DNA from: a bacterium
Lineage (GTDB): Bacteria > 4484-113 > JAFGCY01
Direction of reading: 5' to 3'
DNA length: 64,000 bases
NCBI GenBank assembly: GCA_020440605.1
Contig: JAGRNT010000010.1
Coordinates: forward strand, 118,003-182,002
Shown: positions 52,751-62,352 of the stretch, one piece after another
Layout of the letters: every line of letters starts with the position of its first letter
Position numbering within the stretch: the stretch's first letter is position 1
Notes under the pieces: model-generated
What the model was told of the DNA's origin: nothing
Databases searched by the model: none
The model's input: the letters and a program-made list of their open reading frames with translations, nothing else
Program-made: the position numbers and the translations under genes

Positions 52751-55387
52751 ATGGCAATGCGTACTTACGGCAGCCCTTATCCAACGGGCAATTGCTGTCG
52801 AAGCAAGCTCCTTGGCGGAGTTTCACTCGGACCGGGATTGTTCCTGACGACGGTCTTCCTCCTGCTTCTCATGGTCTCATGTGGCAAGGGCAAGGCTCAG
52901 ATCGACACTGAGATACTTGTCCCGTCACAGGCCGTGGCGGTGCCCAGCCAGATGGACGCCCTGCCCGCCCCGACGGGCGAGGAACTGGCAATTGCCCGCA
53001 GGGAGCTGGCGTCTCTGGACATTCCGGACGGTCTTGACAGCGAGACCTGGCAACAGCTCGGTGATGCACTGATCGAGTCACTGCAGTCTCGCAGTACGAG
53101 CAAGCTGCCAAACGAGTCCCGCAATGTGATCGATGACCTGCAGTGGATCGACAACGGCGGAGGGGACTTCAACCTGGAATGGACCCTGCGCAATGCCGGA
53201 GACTATGACAACAACGGCGAGGTCAACGTTTCCGACCTGAGCGCAATCGGCGTGCACTTCGGCAAGAATGAGTCCAGCAGCAGCTGGGCCACCGCGCAGA
53301 CCGCAGACGGAGATGGCAACGGAGAGATCAACATCGCCGATGTCAGCCCGATCGGCGTCAACTTCGGTTCGCAGGTGCTGGGCTACAACGTCTACGCCAG
53401 CAACTTCGAAGACGGCCCCTGGCTTCTGCAGGGCAGCATTGAGCTGGCGGATGCGACGACCGGCTTCCCACGCAAGTTCAGCTATGCCTACGGGGCGCAG
53501 GATCATGCATTCGTCACCGTGGCACCGTTTGACGCAACCAACGAGGACAGCATTGCCAATTCTGGCGGGACAGCTGCGAAGTTCATCCCCGGAACCACGA
53601 CCGAGCAGACCAGCCAAACGATAGACGACAGTGGCGGCCAGTTGCTTGGCAGCGGAATACTGGATGGAGTGATTGTTGACATTCCGGCCGGTGCACTTGC
53701 TGTTCCAACAGAGATCAGTATCGGCAGCAATGACGGGACAGTATTGCCGGTGGCAGGCACATGGGGCGGATACGTGCTGGACATCTCCGGACCGCAGGAC
53801 TCACTCCTCTTCAACAAGCCGATCAGCATCACAGTGCCCTGGTCCGGAGATCCCGAGCAGTATCCGGTGCCCTTCTACCTGCATGAAGATGGACAACTGG
53901 AGGCATGCATCGTTACCGGGCTTGACGAAGTTGCAGGCACAATGACTTACATAACCTTCCATGCCTCAAGCTTCGGGGAGATACTTGGAATTGGTATACC
54001 CGCAGAGTCCAACACAGGATTTGATCCTGCCCGGGACGGATTCCAGATCCAGAACATTGGATCCTTCTATGAGAAGGACGGCGAATGTCTCGGGATGTCA
54101 TGTTTTGCCTCATGGTATTTCGAAAGAAAGCAGAAAAGCTCTGTTTCGGGCAACCTGTTCAACAAGTACACAAATGAACTGGGTTCCGAGTTCTTTTTCT
54201 TCATCAACGAAATGGGCAAAAAGGAACGGAGTTCAAGGCAGGTGATTGGCCAGGATGCGATTGCCACCCGGGCTCATTGTGCCTTGAATGCATTCTGGTA
54301 CGACTATGGGGCAATTCTTGCTCGCAACGAGGTGCCAACGGCATATCGCATTAATGAAATCCGCAGCACCATTGCCAACACTAAACTGCCAACACCACTG
54401 CACTTGACAGCCTTCGTGCCGCATACCATCATTCCCAAGTTCAACGGTGACCACTGTGTACTGGCAATCGGATATTCGGACAATGTCATCCACGTATATG
54501 ATCCGAATACACCGTCTTACACCCGCCCGATCTCCTTCAACGGCCTGGAGATTGATGACTATGATGGCTGGAACACGGTTTATAACATCGGCATGGGCTC
54601 TCTCAGCAGGGAGGATTTCCAGAACATCTATGAGGATGCCGAGCAGGGATTCACCGGCAACCTCGGTGCTGAGGTTACCGATCTGAATTACGAGGACGGC
54701 CAGACCGTGAATGCCAATGAGATAGAGCTGACGGGCCGGGTCGAAAGCAGCCAGCTGCTGGTCGACAGGATCGAGCTGAAGAACATTTCCCTCACTTCCC
54801 AACCGGTTAGCACTGTCGATGGAAGCTGGTCGGCGAAGGTCCCGCTGGAAAACGGAATCAACTACATCAAGTTCTTCACTTCCGGGGAGAACCACGATGG
54901 CACACGTTTCACAATTGCCAATAACTACAACAACACGCCGGGACTGTTGATCAACTGCAACACTGAGCCAACCAAAATGAAGATTACACTAAGCTGGGAT
55001 GAACCGAACAGGTTCGGACTCTATGTCAAGGATCCATCAGGAGAACTGTCAATTGGTGCCTGGGTGGAAGATCCGACAATGCAGGACAAAACTTCCTATG
55101 GTGCTTACTTCGATGGATCTTATTACAATGGAGGACCCTTGTACTTCATAATTCCCGAGAGCGGCTCCATGCAGAGTGGAGACTACAGCTTCCGGGTCTT
55201 CAACAACTCCGTGATTGGTGTACAGGGAGTACAGATTGTTCCTGCAAGCTGGAATGTATCCGTATCCTTCGATGACGGGCCAGCAATAAGCTACAACGGT
55301 CGTCTGGAGAAGGGGCTTCAGGATACCTTCAATCCTCCGGATGCCACTGAATACCTGTCTGAGTGGTTCGTCGTCAGCAGAGAATGA
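52751..55387 (+). CDS. Lipoprotein with dockerin-like calcium loops, ZU5-like and papain-like peptidase-like regions
   Basis: 878 residues from ATG 52751 (GGAG 6 bases upstream). Lipobox MVSC, Cys44, after an unusually long 43-residue signal. Two dockerin-type loops lie at about 151-174 (DYDNNGEVNVSDLSAIG) and 187-210 (DGDGNGEINIADVSPIG). A ZU5-like piece follows at about 295-420 (IVDIPAGALAVPTEISIG, the IPAGAL hallmark). The next part has C446 in ECLGMSCFASWYF, H568 in GDHCVLAIGYSD and D584/N586 in VYDPN: the Cys-His-Asp/Asn order of papain-like and C39-like cysteine peptidases. The end (about 650-878) is two beta-sandwich domains. Peptidase activity is inference; an inactive binding domain is possible. 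Confidence 0.8.
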   Translation: MAMRTYGSPYPTGNCCRSKLLGGVSLGPGLFLTTVFLLLLMVSCGKGKAQIDTEILVPSQAVAVPSQMDALPAPTGEELAIARRELASLDIPDGLDSETWQQLGDALIESLQSRSTSKLPNESRNVIDDLQWIDNGGGDFNLEWTLRNAGDYDNNGEVNVSDLSAIGVHFGKNESSSSWATAQTADGDGNGEINIADVSPIGVNFGSQVLGYNVYASNFEDGPWLLQGSIELADATTGFPRKFSYAYGAQDHAFVTVAPFDATNEDSIANSGGTAAKFIPGTTTEQTSQTIDDSGGQLLGSGILDGVIVDIPAGALAVPTEISIGSNDGTVLPVAGTWGGYVLDISGPQDSLLFNKPISITVPWSGDPEQYPVPFYLHEDGQLEACIVTGLDEVAGTMTYITFHASSFGEILGIGIPAESNTGFDPARDGFQIQNIGSFYEKDGECLGMSCFASWYFERKQKSSVSGNLFNKYTNELGSEFFFFINEMGKKERSSRQVIGQDAIATRAHCALNAFWYDYGAILARNEVPTAYRINEIRSTIANTKLPTPLHLTAFVPHTIIPKFNGDHCVLAIGYSDNVIHVYDPNTPSYTRPISFNGLEIDDYDGWNTVYNIGMGSLSREDFQNIYEDAEQGFTGNLGAEVTDLNYEDGQTVNANEIELTGRVESSQLLVDRIELKNISLTSQPVSTVDGSWSAKVPLENGINYIKFFTSGENHDGTRFTIANNYNNTPGLLINCNTEPTKMKITLSWDEPNRFGLYVKDPSGELSIGAWVEDPTMQDKTSYGAYFDGSYYNGGPLYFIIPESGSMQSGDYSFRVFNNSVIGVQGVQIVPASWNVSVSFDDGPAISYNGRLEKGLQDTFNPPDATEYLSEWFVVSRE

Positions 55388-55568
55388 ACAATCCATGTAC
55401 TAGTTTGAACGAGATTCTGATTACGCTTAGCTTGTAGCCAGGAAGTACCCGGCTGTTGGTAGCAAGGCTCGCTACGCACTGGTGGAATTGTTAATGAAGA
55501 AACAATAGGAATTGAAACCGAGAATCAACGGAGACTGGATTCTGCCTATTGCAAAATACGAAACATAC

Positions 55569-55598
55569 TTGACACTTACAGTCAACGACTGTTATACT
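55569..55598 (+). promoter_or_regulatory. Near-consensus promoter of yifB, leaderless
   Basis: -35 TTGACA (55569-55574), 18-base spacer, -10 TATACT (55593-55598). The ATG of yifB at 55605 is 6 bases after the -10, exactly where transcription should start, and no ribosome site is present. The remainder of the 217-base gap after 55387 holds a small GTAGC/GCTAC hairpin and nothing else I can name. Confidence 0.75.
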
Positions 55599-55604
55599 AC
55601 ACGC

Positions 55605-57413
55605 ATGTTAGCAATAGTCAGGGGCGTAAGTATCGTCGGGCTGGATGCATTTGTTGTGGATGTGGAGGCGGACATGCGTTCCGCCCTGCCCAAACTCGTG
55701 ATCGTGGGCCTGCCGGATGCCTCGCTCAAGGAAAGCCAGGAGCGCGTGGAAAGCGCCGTGCGCAACAGCGACCTGGAATGGCCGCTGGCCAAGATCGTGA
55801 TCAACCTCGCCCCCGCCGACCTGCGCAAGGAGGGCACGGGCTTCGACCTGCCGATCGCACTCGCGGTGATCTGCTGCAACGGGCAGTGCGACACGAAGCG
55901 CCTGCGGGACTACCTGATCATCGGCGAGTTGTCACTGGACGGCGCGCTCAGGCCGGTGGCGGGAGTGCTGCCGATGGCACTCAAGGCCCGCGCGCTGGGG
56001 ATGAAAGGCGTGATCGTGCCCCGCGAGAATGCGGCCGAAGCGGCGGTGGTGGATGGTGTGGAGGTGATCGGTGCCGAGCATCTCTCGCAGCTCGTGAGCT
56101 GGGCCCGCGGCTTCACCGAGATCGCGCCGGAGCCGCTGCGCAACATCAGCGAGCTGCTTGTCAACGAGGGCGGGCTGGCGGACTTCGCGGAGGTGCGGGG
56201 CCAGGAGCATGCCAAGCGTGCGCTCGAGGTGGCGGCAGCCGGCGGGCACAACCTGCTGATGCTCGGGCCACCCGGCAGTGGCAAGACGATGATCGCCAAG
56301 CGCGTGCCGGGGATCCTGCCGGATCTCTCCGAGGAGGAAGCGCTGGAGGTGACGCGCATCTACTCCGTGGCCGGACTGCTGGACCAGTCGCTGGGGCTCG
56401 TGACAACGCGGCCCTTCCGCGCCCCTCACCATACCGCGAGCATCCCGGGCGTGATCGGCGGCGGCAGCATCCCGCGCCCCGGTGAGATCAGCCTCGCGCA
56501 CAACGGCGTGCTGTTCCTCGATGAAATGCCGGAAATGTCGCGCACCCTGCTGGAGACGCTCAGGCAGCCGCTGGAGGACGGCCAGGTCACGATCAGCCGT
56601 GCCAACCTGGCGCTGACCTTCCCCAGCCGCTTCATGCTCGTGGCGGCGATGAACCCCTGCCCCTGCGGCTTCTATGGTGACAGCGTGCACAAATGCTCCT
56701 GCAACATGGGGGAGATCCTGCGCTACCGCCAGCGTATCTCCGGACCGCTGCTGGACCGGATCGACATGACGATCGAGGTGGCGCGCCTGCCGGTGGAGAA
56801 GCTCACGCGCGATGACGAGGAAGTGCGCGGGGAAGCCAGTGCGCTGGTCAAGGAGCGTGTGATGGCGGCGCGGCGCATCCAGCAGCAGCGCAACCTGCTG
56901 GAGCAGAGCGAGGCCCGCACGGCGGCCACGGCGGCGCTGGACACCGCGGAACTGCAGCGCCGGGCCGAGGAGCAGGCAGTGACGGACGGCAGCCCGGGCA
57001 GTGCCGGGGAGGAGGAGCTCGCGGAAATGACAACGACGGAACTGGCGGCGCTGCTCAGCGGCGGCGGCGGCGGGCTATCCGCGGGGCCGCAGCGCAGTTC
57101 TGCGGCCAGCCTTGAGCGCAGTGCCCGGGCTTCGCAGCAGGCGGTGCAGGGCCTGAGCGGCAGCCAGGCCCGCAGCTGCACGAATGCGGCGATGTCCAGC
57201 CGCATGATGAAGCAGCACTGCCGCCTGGATGAGGCCGGGCGCTCGCTGCTGACCCGCGCCGTGGAACGCCTGGGCCTGAGCGCGCGGGCCTATGACCGCA
57301 TCCGCCGCGTTGCCAGAACGATTGCCGACCTCGACGGCTGCGAAGTGATCGAGGTCCCGCACCTGGCCGAGGCGATCCAGTACCGCAGCGGTGAGGAGCG
57401 ATTGCGTAGCTGA
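55605..57413 (+). CDS. yifB: YifB/ComM family Mg-chelatase-like AAA+ ATPase with large insertion
   Basis: 602 residues from ATG 55605; the frame is open 31 codons further, but the promoter overlaps that part. N-terminal Lon-type S5 fold (1-170; [37 protein letters not shown]). Chelatase-type AAA+ domain with Walker A GPPGSGKT (K227), Walker B VLFLDE (D306, E307), a [13 protein letters not shown] cysteine cluster, and the C-terminal [21 protein letters not shown]. ComM members remodel DNA during natural transformation. Family proteins have about 500 residues. The excess is an Ala/Ser/Gln-rich, low-complexity stretch at about 425-522, including GGGGG, placed between the arginine-rich helix after the AAA core and the final helical bundle. 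No frameshift is needed to explain it. Confidence 0.9.
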   Translation: MLAIVRGVSIVGLDAFVVDVEADMRSALPKLVIVGLPDASLKESQERVESAVRNSDLEWPLAKIVINLAPADLRKEGTGFDLPIALAVICCNGQCDTKRLRDYLIIGELSLDGALRPVAGVLPMALKARALGMKGVIVPRENAAEAAVVDGVEVIGAEHLSQLVSWARGFTEIAPEPLRNISELLVNEGGLADFAEVRGQEHAKRALEVAAAGGHNLLMLGPPGSGKTMIAKRVPGILPDLSEEEALEVTRIYSVAGLLDQSLGLVTTRPFRAPHHTASIPGVIGGGSIPRPGEISLAHNGVLFLDEMPEMSRTLLETLRQPLEDGQVTISRANLALTFPSRFMLVAAMNPCPCGFYGDSVHKCSCNMGEILRYRQRISGPLLDRIDMTIEVARLPVEKLTRDDEEVRGEASALVKERVMAARRIQQQRNLLEQSEARTAATAALDTAELQRRAEEQAVTDGSPGSAGEEELAEMTTTELAALLSGGGGGLSAGPQRSSAASLERSARASQQAVQGLSGSQARSCTNAAMSSRMMKQHCRLDEAGRSLLTRAVERLGLSARAYDRIRRVARTIADLDGCEVIEVPHLAEAIQYRSGEERLRS

Positions 57414-57419
57414 TTGAGG

Positions 57420-57470
57420 CCCGGCGCAAGCCAGGAGGGGAGGTCCGGTGCAAGCCGGGCAAGGGAGGCC
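57420..57470. repeat. TTGCxCCGGxCCTCCC repeat cluster, left side
   Basis: On the minus strand TTGCACCGGACCTCCCCT (57453-57436) matches TTGCTCCGGACCTCCCCT at 60085-60102 in inverted orientation with a single mismatch. Two degenerate units flank it here (a CGCCGGGCCTC and a GGCCTCCCTTGCCCGG version). It lies just past the yifB stop, outside both genes. Confidence 0.55.
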
Positions 57471-57594
57471 GTAAGGATTGTCAACTACAGCGAACATGAA
57501 GCATACGGAAGATTGAACCAGTCCGTGACACCTGGTTTGCGAATCTCTGCAATTCCAGGTGAGCTGGCAACCGTGATCGGCAACTCTTTCACAA

Positions 57595-59934
57595 CTACTG
57601 CATGAAAACATCAAGCTCGTAGTCAATGTTCGGCAGGTTGGAATCATGGCTGTCCAGCTCAATTCGGTAGGGCTGTGACTCCGTCGCGCCCACCAGATGC
57701 TCCAGCTCGACTGTGCCATCCGCTGCGTGGATTTCTGCCAGCAGCAGGTTGCTGGCTGAGTACAGCCGTAGATCAAAGCTGCTGCCAACCGGCTCATAGC
57801 TCGCGGAGATGTTCAGGGTCTGGCCTGCGGGAAAAGCCGCGGCGAGCCTGAACCAGTCATTCGCATGGCCGTCGTAACCTTTGCCAATTCCGGACAGGCT
57901 GCCCCGGAAGCCTGTAAACGGCAGGGCGGGCAGTACCTGCGCCTGGCCGACCACGTTGTTCGGTTCCCGTTCGTCATATTCATGGGTCCAGCCATAGATG
58001 GTCGTCATGTAGGTGTCCCGCAGGCCGGTCTCATCAGTCACGAAGCACCAGATGTAGTTGGATCCCGCCCAAGTGATTTCGATGTCCGCTGTGGAACCGG
58101 ACCCGTACTGCGGTTCAGGAGAAGTCCAGAGGCCCCATCCATATGTCAGTTCAGCACTGTCATCATCATGGGCCGAAGCAGTCAGCCTGGCAGTGAACGG
58201 GACGACCCCGTACTTGCTGTCAACGCTGACGGAATCAATCCGCGGCGGGAAATTGTGGATTGCCCGCAGGGAGTAGTCATGCCCCGCATGGTTGCTTCCC
58301 GCTCCCACCTTCAGGATGTAGTCTGCAGACTCTCCCGGCAGGAAGGAAATGCTCTTTTCATATCCATTGATACTTGTGATGTGCTTGCCAGCAAGCGTGA
58401 GGATCTTCAGGTGCACATTGGAGCCGTTGTCAGGTGAGACGGAATCATCGGAAAAGCGGTCGTCAAGGAATGAATGCATCTTTCCCGCCTCCGCATGGAA
58501 CACGAAGAAGTCATTCCAGTCCCCGTCATAGACCGGACCGAAGCTCTGGGAGTAGTAGCCGACATTGCCCGTGTATCCGGAGAATGGAATCTGGGGCAGC
58601 GCATTCAGCCCCGGCATGCTGATGTCGTCATTGTCCTCCACCTCATCGTAAGGATTGTCACCCACCGTGACAGTCCGTCGGCCAGCTGTGCCGCTGTATG
58701 CCGCATCCTGGTGGCCGATGCCGATGCTGCTGCCGACACGCACCCGCGGGTAGTACACTCCATCCTGTTCATAGCTATGCTGGACGACGGCCTCCGTTCC
58801 CTCCAATAGGTCCCAGATCCCGTCTCCCTCGAAGTCCCAGTCGTAACGCACCAGTGAATGTCCGGGATTGTGGTCCAGGCTGGCACTGGCATCGAGGCTG
58901 ACTGTGAGTGGAGCCGGACCTGCAGTGGGACTGACCGACAGGATCGCCTCCGGCGGTACGCCGTCCGCATCCTCAAGGATGTAGATCTCGTAGTCGGTGT
59001 AGGAAGCTGACAACTCCAGGATGTATGGAGCCTTGGCAGCGTCATAGACGATATCGCTGATCACCGTGGCCCGCCGGATGTCCTCTTCATACATGTTCCT
59101 GTTGAAGAGGATTCCCGTGCTGTCCGACAGCACGACACGTTCATATGAGTTGTAGTTCAGCCGGCCGGTGACAAGCACGACGATGCTCAGGTGCTGGCCC
59201 TCCTCAGCGCTCAGGCTGAAGTAGTCATACATGCCGCCGTCGTAACCGGTGAAGTACTCGTTGCTGCGTCCGAGGCTGCCACGGAAGGCATAGAGCGGTG
59301 CAGGCGGCAACGGCTGCGCTTCATCGGCGCTGTTGTTCGGTTCGATTTCGTCGAACAGCAGGCCTGAGCTGAATCCGACATGGTACAGCTCCAGGGGCTT
59401 ATCCCCTGCCAGGGCAATCAGCACCAGGCAGAGGCCATCGGCATTACGGTAGCGGTGGGCATCACTGAAGGGGACAACATCGCGGTATTCGGGGCTGTAC
59501 CATTCCCAGCGATTGCTTGAGAAGTCTGAAATTGCAAAGTAATAGTTTCCCTCGCCTGCCGACTGTCCGATGCCGCTCCATTCCGCCTTGAAACTCAAGC
59601 TGCTCAGTTCGTCAATGTTGAAGCTGTAGATGCCGTAGGCAATCTCGGAATGCCCTTCACCGACAGGGGAATAGAGCATAGCTAGCGCACCCTCTTCCGT
59701 GGTCCTGGCATTCGGCAAGTCTGCTTCGTACTGCTGGCCGGAACGCATGGTGATGAGCGCACTGGAACTTTTTAGTTCCGTGGACAGTTCAGCAGGGCTG
59801 CTGACCGGACCGGATGGCGAAACCTTTGACTGCGCGGAAATCAGCCCCGTCTGCACCTCAGCCTGCTGCCGACTGCAGCCACTCATGCATAGGCATGCTG
59901 AAACCAAGGCAGCAATCAAGATGTATCCAATCAT
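57595..59934 (-). CDS. PPC/PKD-domain lipoprotein
   Basis: 779 residues; ATG 59934 with AAGGGGAG upstream. Lipobox MSGC, Cys20. The N-terminal module at about 75-190 contains YYFAISDFSSNRWEW and later LIALAGDKPLELYHVGFS, shared with the array lipoproteins. Three PPC-type (bacterial pre-peptidase C-terminal) domains follow, each opened by an acidic E(P/D)N(N/D) motif: DEIEPNNSADEAQPL, DEVEDNDD and DEREPNNVVGQAQVL, with xxDxFxLxAxxGQxL cores. Between them are two PKD-like domains (DASASLDHNPGHSLVRYDWDFEGDG, and ASAHDDDSAELTYGW). No catalytic domain is present, although PPC domains usually accompany peptidases. It is bracketed by inverted 18-base repeats. Probably a surface-anchored binding or structural protein. 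Confidence 0.85.
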   Translation of the reverse strand: MIGYILIAALVSACLCMSGCSRQQAEVQTGLISAQSKVSPSGPVSSPAELSTELKSSSALITMRSGQQYEADLPNARTTEEGALAMLYSPVGEGHSEIAYGIYSFNIDELSSLSFKAEWSGIGQSAGEGNYYFAISDFSSNRWEWYSPEYRDVVPFSDAHRYRNADGLCLVLIALAGDKPLELYHVGFSSGLLFDEIEPNNSADEAQPLPPAPLYAFRGSLGRSNEYFTGYDGGMYDYFSLSAEEGQHLSIVVLVTGRLNYNSYERVVLSDSTGILFNRNMYEEDIRRATVISDIVYDAAKAPYILELSASYTDYEIYILEDADGVPPEAILSVSPTAGPAPLTVSLDASASLDHNPGHSLVRYDWDFEGDGIWDLLEGTEAVVQHSYEQDGVYYPRVRVGSSIGIGHQDAAYSGTAGRRTVTVGDNPYDEVEDNDDISMPGLNALPQIPFSGYTGNVGYYSQSFGPVYDGDWNDFFVFHAEAGKMHSFLDDRFSDDSVSPDNGSNVHLKILTLAGKHITSINGYEKSISFLPGESADYILKVGAGSNHAGHDYSLRAIHNFPPRIDSVSVDSKYGVVPFTARLTASAHDDDSAELTYGWGLWTSPEPQYGSGSTADIEITWAGSNYIWCFVTDETGLRDTYMTTIYGWTHEYDEREPNNVVGQAQVLPALPFTGFRGSLSGIGKGYDGHANDWFRLAAAFPAGQTLNISASYEPVGSSFDLRLYSASNLLLAEIHAADGTVELEHLVGATESQPYRIELDSHDSNLPNIDYELDVFMQ

Positions 59935-60059
59935 GCAACTCCCCTTTTCCGTTCAAGCCCTGAAACCCAGTATCTCATTTCAAGTATATCTAAGCAGGAA
60001 GAACGCAACAGGGACAGTTGCTCGAATAAGTGAGGGGAACACTTGCCATTTACATGAAT

Positions 60060-60102
60060 TGCTCGGGACCTTCCTTTGTCCGGATTGCTCCGGACCTCCC
60101 CT
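60060..60102. repeat. TTGCxCCGGxCCTCCC repeat cluster, right side
   Basis: Two direct units, TTGCTCGGGACCTTCC (60060-60075 region) and TTGCTCCGGACCTCCC (60085-60100), upstream of the lipoprotein gene. The second unit is the inverted partner of 57436-57453 and runs into the stop codon of the DUF898 gene. Confidence 0.55.
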
Positions 60103-60670
60103 AGTCCGCGTACTCCAGGCGCTCACTGATCCACTGCACGCTGTTGGCAATCGCCCAGGGGGTGTAGATCCCGAAGCTCAGGGAGGTCAGCAGGCCCTGG
60201 CTCAGCCAGAGCAGCAGCACATCCACGCCGGTGCCGGTGAAGCGCAGGCTGCGGCCCTGCAGGCTGCAGTTGGCAACGGTCCACTGCATGATCCGCGCCG
60301 CACCCCAGAAGGAGTAGATCCCGAAGCTCAGCGTGCTGAACAGCGAGATCAGCAGGAAGGGCCCGAGGAATTCCGCCGGCCGCCCATTGAACTTCAGCCC
60401 GGCCAGTCTGGCAACGCGGTTCTCCTGGGCCTGCTCGCGCTCAAGCGCGGCAGCCTGCAGGCGCTGCTCCTCCTCGAGCCTGGCCTTCTGGGCGGCGATC
60501 AGCTCCGCTTCCTTCCTGGCATTCAGTTCGGCGATGCCTGCGGCGCGCTCACGGCTGCAGCGCAGGCAGCCGGAATCGATGCCCTCGTTGACATAACCGC
60601 AGACGCATTCCCAGTCCTGGAAATCCTGCTGTGTGTCCATGCGTTCAATTGTCGCCTGAGTTCCTGCCAT
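60101..60670 (-). CDS. Zinc-ribbon, coiled-coil, DUF898-like membrane protein
   Basis: 189 residues from ATG 60670, 7 bases after AAGGA; an ATG two codons upstream is too close to that site. Residues about 18-38 (WECVCGYVNEGIDSGCLRC) form a four-Cys zinc ribbon of RanBP2/double-ribbon style. Residues about 40-90 are an Ala/Glu/Arg/Gln-rich coiled coil. The rest has two DUF898 (YjgN-like) half-units: FLLISLFSTLSFGIYSFWGAARIMQW and FTGTGVDVLLLWLSQGLL then LSFGIYTPWAIANSVQW, with the hallmark FxGTG and LGIYxPW-like sequences. It should be an inner-membrane protein with a cytoplasmic zinc head. Known DUF898 proteins have no established function, and this is shorter than most. Divergent from nrdB. 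Confidence 0.8.
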   Translation of the reverse strand: MAGTQATIERMDTQQDFQDWECVCGYVNEGIDSGCLRCSRERAAGIAELNARKEAELIAAQKARLEEEQRLQAAALEREQAQENRVARLAGLKFNGRPAEFLGPFLLISLFSTLSFGIYSFWGAARIMQWTVANCSLQGRSLRFTGTGVDVLLLWLSQGLLTSLSFGIYTPWAIANSVQWISERLEYAD

Positions 60671-60730
60671 TGCCATGTCCTTGTGGATGTTTCAAACCGC
60701 TTGGTATACACAGCCAGCCGCCGCTCCAAA

Positions 60731-60778
60731 CAGGCCGGGGCGTGGAAATCCCGGAAATTTCCGGAATTTCCCGGCCTG
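60731..60778. promoter_or_regulatory. Extended inverted repeat in the DUF898-nrdB divergent region
   Basis: Outer arms CAGGCCGGG (60731-60739) and CCCGGCCTG (60770-60778) enclose the perfect palindrome CCGGAAATTTCCGG (60751-60764), flanked by further GGAAAT/ATTTCC units. This looks like a binding site for a dimeric regulator, or a hairpin in the DUF898 leader. The rest of 60677-61161 has three TGCACA boxes (60783-60840) and scattered -10-like strings (TATACT at 60896, TAGAAT near 61048, TATACA near 61072); I cannot place the nrdB promoter with confidence. Confidence 0.5.
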
Positions 60779-61161
60779 GAAATATGCACAGCTCCGCAGA
60801 GCAGTGCACATCGGGCCTGCCCGCGTGTACAGTGTGCACAGCTGCTTGACAGGCTGAAGCGGCACTGGATGCCCGCTCCCGCGGCAGGCATGGCCTATAC
60901 TTGTACACGGTTTCACGCTGTCCACGAAAAACGGACCCAGTTCACGCCTGATCTTCACATTGGTTAAGCCCTTTCCCGGGTACTATCTCCCGCGATTTCC
61001 CCCGATATCTACATCCGTGAAGTAGAAAAACCGAATCGCAGGATTTAGAATGTTGATAACTCGCGCTTGTCTATACAGGCGTTTAGGTGCGACACGCATG
61101 CATCCCTCATTTACTGATCCATGCCTGTGCGTCGCCGCGAATAGTGAGACTGGGAGAACTG

Positions 61162-62256
<1,095 letters not shown>

Positions 62257-62352
62257 GCCGCGCGGGGGCGCGGGATCCATGCGGGGGCTTCCGGCTGAAG
62301 CCAGGAGATACTGAATCTGACAACGCCGCCACGGCGGCAGGGAGTGAGCGAG

